From Actinobacteria bacterium OV320 (GTDB lineage Bacteria > Actinomycetota > Actinomycetes > Streptomycetales > Streptomycetaceae), in the NCBI GenBank assembly GCA_001298545.1, contig LJCX01000034.1, positions 186,001-250,000 of the forward strand: 64,000 nucleotides of DNA, written 5' to 3'. Position 1 is the stretch's first letter, and the number at the start of each line of letters is the position of its first letter. The position numbers were made by a program, and so were the translations under genes. Positions 59,034 to 64,000 of this stretch are shown piece after piece. Under the pieces are notes generated by a model. It did no database searches and was not told the origin of the DNA. It was given only the letters and a program-made list of their open reading frames with translations.

Positions 59034-60161
59034 TTACGGGTGCAGGATCACCAGGTCGTCCCGGTGGACGACCTCGCGCTCGTACTCCGCGCCCAGCTCA
59101 CGCGCCAGTTCCCTGGTCGACCGCCCGATCAGCTGGGGGATCTCCTTGGCGTCGAAGTTGACGAGCCCGCGGGCGACCGCGCGTCCCCGGGTGTCGCGCA
59201 GTTCGACGGGATCCCCCGCGCTGAACTCCCCCTCGACGGCGGCGATCCCGGCCGGCAGCAGCGAGGTGCGCCGCTCGACGACCGCGCGCACCGCCCCGTC
59301 GTCCAGCGTCAGCGAGCCCTGCGGGGTGGAGGCGTGCTGGAGCCACAGCAGCCGGTCGGCGGAACGCTTGCCGGTGGAGTGGAAGTAGGTGCCGGTGTCC
59401 CCGCCGGTGAAGGCGTCGGCCGCGTGGACGGCGCTGGTGAGGACCACCGGGATGCCGGCGGCGGCCGCGATCCGGGCGGCCTCGACCTTGGTGACCATGC
59501 CGCCGGTGCCGACGCCCGCCTTGCCGGCGCTGCCGATCTCGACGTGCGCCAGGTCCTCGGGGCGCCGCACCTCGGCGATCCGCGAGGTGCCGGGCCTGCC
59601 GGGGTCGCCGTCGTACACGCCGTCGACATCGGACAGCAGGATCAGCAGGTCGGCGTGGACGAGGTGGGCGACGAGGGCGGCGAGCCGGTCGTTGTCGCCG
59701 AAGCGGATCTCGTCGGTGGCGACGGTGTCGTTCTCGTTGACGATCGGGAACGCGCCCATCGCGAGCAGCTCGTCGAGGGTGCGGGAGGCGTTGCGGTGGT
59801 GGGCCCGTCGGCTCATGTCGTCGCTGGTCAGCAGCACCTGTCCGACGCGGACGCCGTAGCGGGCGAAGGAGGCGGTGTAGCGGGCGACGAGCAGGCCCTG
59901 GCCGACGCTCGCGGCGGCCTGCTGGCGGGCGAGGTCCCGGGGGCGGCGGCGCAGGCCCAGGGGGGCGAGGCCGGCGGCGATGGCGCCCGAGGAGACGAGC
60001 ACGATCTCCTTCTCGCCCCCGCTGCGGCTCTTGGCGAGGACGTCGACGAGCGCGTCGACCCGGTCGGCGTCGAGCCCGCCGGAGGCGGTGGTCAGCGACG
60101 AGGAGCCGACCTTGACGACGATCCTGCGGGCCTCGCTCACGGCCTGCCTTGCCCCTGCCAC
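59034..60161 (-). CDS. proB: Glutamate 5-kinase
   Basis: 375 residues. The amino-acid-kinase domain has IVVKVGSSSLT, EIVLVSSGAIAAGLAPLGL, FPIVNENDTVATDEIRFGDNDRLAALVA and LLILLSDVDGVYDGDP; a C-terminal PUA domain (about 280-375) follows. It phosphorylates glutamate as the first, usually proline-inhibited, step. GTG 60161 is used; GTG 60140 (VSEARRIVV) is an alternative with an AGGCAGG upstream. No obg gene precedes it, unlike in many actinobacteria; the next gene upstream is divergent. Confidence 0.94.
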   Translation of the reverse strand: MAGARQAVSEARRIVVKVGSSSLTTASGGLDADRVDALVDVLAKSRSGGEKEIVLVSSGAIAAGLAPLGLRRRPRDLARQQAAASVGQGLLVARYTASFARYGVRVGQVLLTSDDMSRRAHHRNASRTLDELLAMGAFPIVNENDTVATDEIRFGDNDRLAALVAHLVHADLLILLSDVDGVYDGDPGRPGTSRIAEVRRPEDLAHVEIGSAGKAGVGTGGMVTKVEAARIAAAAGIPVVLTSAVHAADAFTGGDTGTYFHSTGKRSADRLLWLQHASTPQGSLTLDDGAVRAVVERRTSLLPAGIAAVEGEFSAGDPVELRDTRGRAVARGLVNFDAKEIPQLIGRSTRELARELGAEYEREVVHRDDLVILHP

Positions 60162-60334
60162 CTTGTTCTTCGCCCCTTGTGTAGGTCGACGGCTGCCCGC
60201 CTGGCAATCTACGCGAACAGGGGCGGAGGCCGCGCAGGAGTTTCACCTCGCGGACGGTGCACCCCTGTAACCGTTCGCTCACGCTTTGCGTACGGCAAAA
60301 AGGTTGTACTGGTTCCCCATCTGATTTGAAGAGA

Positions 60335-60360
60335 ACACAAATTTATTTTGAAGTTTGTGT
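60335..60360. promoter_or_regulatory. AT-rich inverted repeat upstream of the pyruvyl-transferase gene
   Basis: ACACAAA, 12 bases, TTTGTGT: a perfect 7-bp inverted repeat in unusually AT-rich DNA, 5 bases upstream of the -10 box. The placement overlaps the promoter, as for a repressor or activator site. Confidence 0.45.
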
Positions 60361-60364
60361 CACC

Positions 60365-60370
60365 TACAGT
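60365..60370 (+). promoter_or_regulatory. Leaderless -10 box of the pyruvyl-transferase gene
   Basis: TACAGT lies 7 bases before GTG 60378. Confidence 0.55.
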
Positions 60371-60377
60371 TCGCCCT

Positions 60378-61778
60378 GTGAAGCGCATACTCCTGAGATC
60401 GGGGAAGAGCCCCTTCGACGTCGTCCCCGTCGAGGAAGCCCTCCACCGCGACGTCATCGCCACCAACTCCGGCAACCTGATCTTCAGTGATGCCGCCCAC
60501 AAGATCCTCACCACGCCGGACTCCGAGGTCTTCTCGAACGGCATGCGTACGGACGTGAGCGCGGCGGCCCGGATCAACGAGGAGTACGACGCCTTCGTCG
60601 TGCCCCTCGCCAACGCCTTCCGGCCGACCTTCGAGCAGCCGCTCCAGCGGCTGACCAGGCTCATCGGGAAGCTGAAGATCCCGGTCGTGGTGATGGGTGT
60701 CGGCGCGCAGACCGGTGTGACCTACGACCCGGCGCGGCTGAAGCCCATGGAGGCCAGCGTGCGCGCCTTCTGCGCGGCGGTGCTGGAGCACAGCGCCTCC
60801 ATAGGCGTGCGGGGCGAGTTCACCGAGCAGTACCTGAACGACATGGGCTTCCGGGACGTCGAGGTCATCGGCTGCCCGTCGATGTTCATGCACGGCGACC
60901 GGCTGCCCGTCGAGAAGAAGACGCCGACGCTGACCGCGGAGTCACGGATCGGCATCAACGGTTCGCACACCGCGGTGCGCGGCGGCGGTCTGCACAAGGT
61001 CATCACCCGTACCCACGAGCGCTACCCCCACCTGCGCTACATAGGCCAGAACCTCACCGACGCCAAGCAGTTGCACTGGCGGGACGTGGACTCCCCGGCC
61101 GGCCGGATCACCGAGATGCCGACCCACCCCGACCACCCGATGTACCGGGAGGACAAGGCCCGGGTCTACATCGACCCGATCACCTGGATCGACGACCTGC
61201 GGGACTTCGACTACTCGTTCGGCTCGCGCATCCACGGCAACATCGCGGCGCTGCTGGCGGGCACGCCCGCGACGGTGCTGGCCTTCGACTCGCGCACGCT
61301 GGAGCTGTGCCGCTACTTCGAGATACCGCACCGGCTGCTCAGCGAGGTGCCCGCGGACCTCGACCCGGCCGACCTCTACGAGGAGGCCGACTTCAGCGGG
61401 CTCTCCGGCAACCACAAGGAGCGCTTCGACCGCTTCACCGCGTTCCTGGACAAGAACGGGCTGCCGAACACCTTCACCCACGGCGACGGCGGCGTGGCCT
61501 TCGAGAAGAAGCTGCGTTCGCTGTCCTTCCCGCCGGGCGTGCGCCCCTGGAACGACGCGGACCTCGCCTCGCTGGCCGGCCGGTTCGGCTGGCTCCAGCA
61601 GCGCATCACCGAACTGGACACCCACAACGCCCAGTTGAAGCGGGACCTGGCGAAGAACCGGCCCGGCGCGAAGGCCGCGGCCAAGGCCGCCGCGGTCATC
61701 CCCGCCCCGTCGATCTACCGTCGCGCGAAGCGCGCCGTGGGCGGCCCGCTGCGCCGGGCACTGAAGCCGAGCAAGTAG
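60378..61778 (+). CDS. Polysaccharide pyruvyl transferase family protein
   Basis: 466 residues. Two-lobed GT-B-like enzyme: NSGNLIFSDAAHKIL near the start, VVVMGVGAQTG, ASIGVRGEFTEQYLNDMGFRDVEVIGCPSMFM, and FDYSFGSRIHGNIAALLAGTPATVLAFDSRTLE, the signature block of PF04230. It adds pyruvyl ketal to sugars of extracellular or wall polysaccharides. The C-terminal ~100 residues hold a coiled coil (LQQRITELDTHNAQLKRDL) and a very basic tail, perhaps for membrane or partner binding. GTG 60378 is set by the leaderless box. It is the first of the wall-glycopolymer genes at this end. Confidence 0.8.
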   Translation: MKRILLRSGKSPFDVVPVEEALHRDVIATNSGNLIFSDAAHKILTTPDSEVFSNGMRTDVSAAARINEEYDAFVVPLANAFRPTFEQPLQRLTRLIGKLKIPVVVMGVGAQTGVTYDPARLKPMEASVRAFCAAVLEHSASIGVRGEFTEQYLNDMGFRDVEVIGCPSMFMHGDRLPVEKKTPTLTAESRIGINGSHTAVRGGGLHKVITRTHERYPHLRYIGQNLTDAKQLHWRDVDSPAGRITEMPTHPDHPMYREDKARVYIDPITWIDDLRDFDYSFGSRIHGNIAALLAGTPATVLAFDSRTLELCRYFEIPHRLLSEVPADLDPADLYEEADFSGLSGNHKERFDRFTAFLDKNGLPNTFTHGDGGVAFEKKLRSLSFPPGVRPWNDADLASLAGRFGWLQQRITELDTHNAQLKRDLAKNRPGAKAAAKAAAVIPAPSIYRRAKRAVGGPLRRALKPSK

Positions 61779-61832
61779 GCCCCACCGAGCACGGGCGGGC
61801 GACACCACGGGCGGGCGGAACCCCGCGCGGGC

Positions 61833-63059
61833 TCACGCGGCCGCCGGGCCGCCCGGTCGCATCGGGCGCCGGAGCCGGCGAAGCCTGCGGCGGACCTTGC
61901 GGACGAAGCCGCGGAGGAAGGTCTCGGTCGGGTCCTTGCGCCAGCCGGGGAAGTCCTTCGCCTCGCGCGGCTCGGCCAGGTAGATCCGGTCGGGCAGGCC
62001 GGCCGTGCGGGAGCCGTAGTGCGGGTAGGCCAGGTAGAGCTGGGTGTTGCGCTTCTTCAGGACCGGGACCGGCTCGCTCTTGGCCTTGATGAACTCCAGT
62101 ACGTCCACGAGGAGTTCGGAGCGCTGCCGGGCCACCAGCTCCAGGCGGAGCCGCTCGTGGACCCGGAGCCGCTGGGCGACGCCCTCGTTCCAGTAGGCGT
62201 CCATCAGCGGCTTGGCCAGCTCCATCTTGGTGCGCCGGATCTCCTCGTCGTTCCTGAGGAAGACGGGCCCGAACTGCGGAAGCACGGTGACGAGGAAGGG
62301 GCGGACCATGAGCACGTCCCGCTTGGCGCCGGGCGGGACGAGCCGCTCCAGAAGGCCCATCAGGGCGCGCGCGGAGTCGAAGCGCAGGGTGTAACTCCCG
62401 CTCTTCGTCACATGCTTGCCGTCGGTGCGGCCCACCAGGTAGTAGCAGGTGTAGTCGGCGACCACGGAGACGCCGTCGGCCCGCAGATAGGCCTCCATCG
62501 TGAACAGGGCGTCCTCGCCCGTCCACAGCGACTCGTCGAAGCGCATGCCGTGGCGCTCCAGGAACTCCCGGCGGAACAGCTTCTGCGCGCTGAGCGTGAA
62601 CTTGATGTTGGACGAGTAGACGTCCGTACGGTCGAGGGTCTCGCCCCACATCGACTTCGGCGGCTTGCGGTTGATGCCCTCGACCCGGCCGAGGACCACG
62701 TCGGTGCCATTGCGGTCGGCCATGGCCACCATGCGCTCCAGGGCCTCGGCGCCGAGCCGGTCGTCGGCGTCGAGGAAGAAGACGTAGCGCCCGGTGGCCT
62801 TGGAGAGGCCGACGTTGCGCGGGCCGCTGGGGCCGCCGGAGTTCTCCTGGCGGATCACGGTGACGGCCATGGGCACGCGGGCGGCGAACTCCTCCAGGTA
62901 CTCCCCCGTGCCGTCGCGGGAGCCGTCGTCCACCGCGATGACCTCCAGGCGCGCCGCGTCCAGGGTCTGTGCCTCGACCGATGCCAGGCACTCGACCAGG
63001 TACGGCATCGCTTCGTACGCCCCGATGACCACCGTGACGTCAGGCTGCGCAGTGGTCAC
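61833..63059 (-). CDS. Family 2 glycosyltransferase
   Basis: 408 residues. The GT-A domain has VTVVIGAYEAMPYLVECLASVEAQTL, EVIAVDDGSRDGTGEYLEEFA, GPSGPRNVGLSKATGRYVFFLDADDRL (DxD) and FDESLWTGEDALFTMEAYLRAD (ED acceptor motif). The C-terminal region is helical and ends in a strongly basic stretch (RKVRRRLRRLRRPMR) without a membrane segment. Similar enzymes build teichoic-acid-like wall polymers. GTG 63059 has GAGGG upstream. Convergent with the pyruvyl-transferase gene. Confidence 0.82.
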   Translation of the reverse strand: MTTAQPDVTVVIGAYEAMPYLVECLASVEAQTLDAARLEVIAVDDGSRDGTGEYLEEFAARVPMAVTVIRQENSGGPSGPRNVGLSKATGRYVFFLDADDRLGAEALERMVAMADRNGTDVVLGRVEGINRKPPKSMWGETLDRTDVYSSNIKFTLSAQKLFRREFLERHGMRFDESLWTGEDALFTMEAYLRADGVSVVADYTCYYLVGRTDGKHVTKSGSYTLRFDSARALMGLLERLVPPGAKRDVLMVRPFLVTVLPQFGPVFLRNDEEIRRTKMELAKPLMDAYWNEGVAQRLRVHERLRLELVARQRSELLVDVLEFIKAKSEPVPVLKKRNTQLYLAYPHYGSRTAGLPDRIYLAEPREAKDFPGWRKDPTETFLRGFVRKVRRRLRRLRRPMRPGGPAAA

Positions 63060-63177
63060 TTTTCCCTCTCATCACGCACCGGTTCCCCCGCATGAACACT
63101 TTGGATACCCGGTAGACGATGGATGAACGGGGTGGGTTGCCTGGGTTTCGGTACGTGTCCCACATCACAGAACGCAA

Positions 63178-63223
63178 CTGAGGCCGGGCCCCCGGAGAGA
63201 ACTCTCCGGGGGCCCGGCCTCAG
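63178..63223 (-). terminator. Perfect 22-bp inverted repeat, terminator of the 63236 gene
   Basis: Two 22-base arms, beginning CTGAGGCCGGG and ending CCCGGCCTCAG, are complementary with only AA between them. The hairpin starts 12 bases past the stop of the partial minus-strand gene. No T-run follows. Confidence 0.85.
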
Positions 63224-63235
63224 GAAATACAGGCG

Positions 63236-64000
63236 TCAGCCGGCCGTCACACCCTTGGCATCCTTGGGCAGCTCCGTCGCGTCGTCCGGCGCGGCACCGA
63301 CCGCGCTGTCCGCCGCGGAGGCGTGCGACTCCTGGCCGACGTTGCGCGCCTCGGCCTTCAGTGCCAGGTCGGTGACCGCGGTGTCGAACTGTTCGAGCGA
63401 GGTGGGCTCGTCGGGTCCGAGCAGGTACTCCTTGAGTTCCTTGCGGTCCTTGGCCAGCGGATCGGCGGCCGGGTTGCCGACCGCGTCGAGCAGCTGGTCC
63501 AGCTCGGCGGCGCTGTTGGTGAGGATCACCGCCGCGCGCACGGCGGTGTTCTGCCGCCTGAACTCCTCGGCGCCCAGCTCCGCGGAGTCCGCGACCGCAT
63601 ACGGCTTGCCGCTCGCGATGAAGTCGGAGACCACGCTGGAGATGTCCGAGACCATCGCCTCGGAGGCGTTGAAGCAGTCGTACAGGCGGGGTCCGGCACC
63701 GGTGATCACCCGGTGCTCGAAGGAGGGGAAGGAGCGCCAGTAGGCCTCGTTCCACTCGGCGCGCAGCCGGGCGGCCTCCTGGTGCTTGCGGACGTCGACG
63801 ATGCCGTCACGGCTCGTCACGGCCTCGTCGGCGCGCTCGTCGAACGCGAGGGAGAGACCGTCCAGCCGGGCCTTGAGGCGGGTCAGTTCCGTCTTCGCCT
63901 TGGCCTCGGACGCCGGGTCCGCGGTGAAGCGGGGGTCGGCCGCGCGCTGGGCGGCGGCCTTCTTGATCAGGGCGGTGATCCGCCGGTGCGCGGCGCCCGC
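63236..64000 (-). CDS. TagB/TagF-like glycerophosphotransferase, C-terminal part (5'-truncated by window end)
   Basis: 254 residues are visible and the frame is open to base 64000. EWNEAYWRSFPSFEHRVITGAGPRLYDCFNASEAMVSDISSVVSDFIASGKPYAVAD matches the end of CDP-glycerol glycerophosphotransferases, where xxDISSVxxDF is the conserved acceptor-side block. A helical stretch lies upstream (KAKTELTRLKARLDGL) and an Ala/Asp-rich tail follows. With the GT2 and pyruvyl-transferase genes it suggests synthesis of a teichoic-acid-like wall polymer. The catalytic N-terminal part is outside the window, so activity cannot be judged. Confidence 0.7.
   Translation of the reverse strand, partial: AGAAHRRITALIKKAAAQRAADPRFTADPASEAKAKTELTRLKARLDGLSLAFDERADEAVTSRDGIVDVRKHQEAARLRAEWNEAYWRSFPSFEHRVITGAGPRLYDCFNASEAMVSDISSVVSDFIASGKPYAVADSAELGAEEFRRQNTAVRAAVILTNSAAELDQLLDAVGNPAADPLAKDRKELKEYLLGPDEPTSLEQFDTAVTDLALKAEARNVGQESHASAADSAVGAAPDDATELPKDAKGVTAG

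Noticed and set aside
59034..60161. Loss of obg next to proB
   Set aside because: In several Streptomyces the glycosyl genes lie between proB and obg; obg is probably beyond base 64000, so its absence here is not evidence of loss.

Overview
The window is a 64-kb stretch of high-GC actinobacterial chromosome, almost certainly from a Streptomyces. The signs are uniform ~70% GC with strong third-position GC bias, frequent GTG starts, leaderless promoters, CIRCE and DtxR/DmdR-type iron boxes, sortase-E-like LAxTG signals, a tricorn protease homologue, and a gene order (hrcA-dnaJ, hemW, lepA, rpsT, holA, comEA/comEC, leuS, nadD-LCP-rsfS, proA, proB) that matches, from memory, the core region around lepA/leuS of S. 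coelicolor. It is mostly conserved housekeeping chromosome and not a mobile island; no integrase, transposase, phage gene or CRISPR array was seen.

Layout. 1-1753: end of an IclR-type regulator and an MFS transporter. 1782-8291: an iron/heme acquisition locus. It holds an HtaA-domain protein, a HmuT-like heme-binding lipoprotein and three secreted or wall-anchored proteins carrying four domains that resemble neocarzinostatin apoprotein. Two iron boxes control it, and no permease or ATPase is beside it. 8312-17146: adenine deaminase, RNase Z, HIT protein, tricorn protease, small hypotheticals, VOC protein, RsmE and a nitronate monooxygenase. 17346-19575: dnaJ-hrcA behind a CIRCE operator. 19662-26374: metallo-hydrolase, DUF3097 protein, HemW, DyP peroxidase and a SpoIIE-type phosphatase with a collagen-like insert. 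26599-38421: acyl-CoA ligase, LepA, ribosomal protein S20, NTF2-like protein, HolA, ComEC/ComEA and DegV. 38578-45894: a membrane coiled-coil protein; leuS behind a leader-peptide attenuator; and a coupled pair made of a ferric-reductase-like di-heme membrane protein and a NuoF-ferredoxin fusion. 46080-49447: two identical tRNA-Ala(GGC) genes flanking two zinc-ribbon mini-proteins and an MFS/HTH divergent pair. 49540-56862: histidine phosphatase, RsfS, LCP-LytR_C protein, NadD, two mini membrane proteins, an M48 protease and two related membrane proteins. 56957-60161: proB, a hypothetical and proA. 60378-64000: cell-wall glycopolymer genes (pyruvyl transferase, GT2, and the end of a TagB/TagF-like enzyme).

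Genes that work together. Heme would be caught at the wall by HtaA and the neocarzinostatin-like proteins and handed to HmuT, all under iron repression. HemW and DyP peroxidase also handle heme but lie elsewhere in the window. ComEA/ComEC form a DNA-uptake pair. The di-heme membrane protein and NuoF-ferredoxin fusion look like one electron-transfer complex. The LCP protein, the paired single-pass proteins and the glycosyl genes suggest envelope or spore-wall glycopolymer assembly.

Two general patterns stand out. (1) At least twelve starts, including the leuS leader peptide, are preceded by TANNNT 6-7 bases upstream, as expected for leaderless mRNAs; several corrected starts rest on this. (2) Short degenerate tandem repeats sit directly after the stop codon of eight genes, often between the stop and the terminator. 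All product calls come from reading translated sequence and recalling families; no database search was run.
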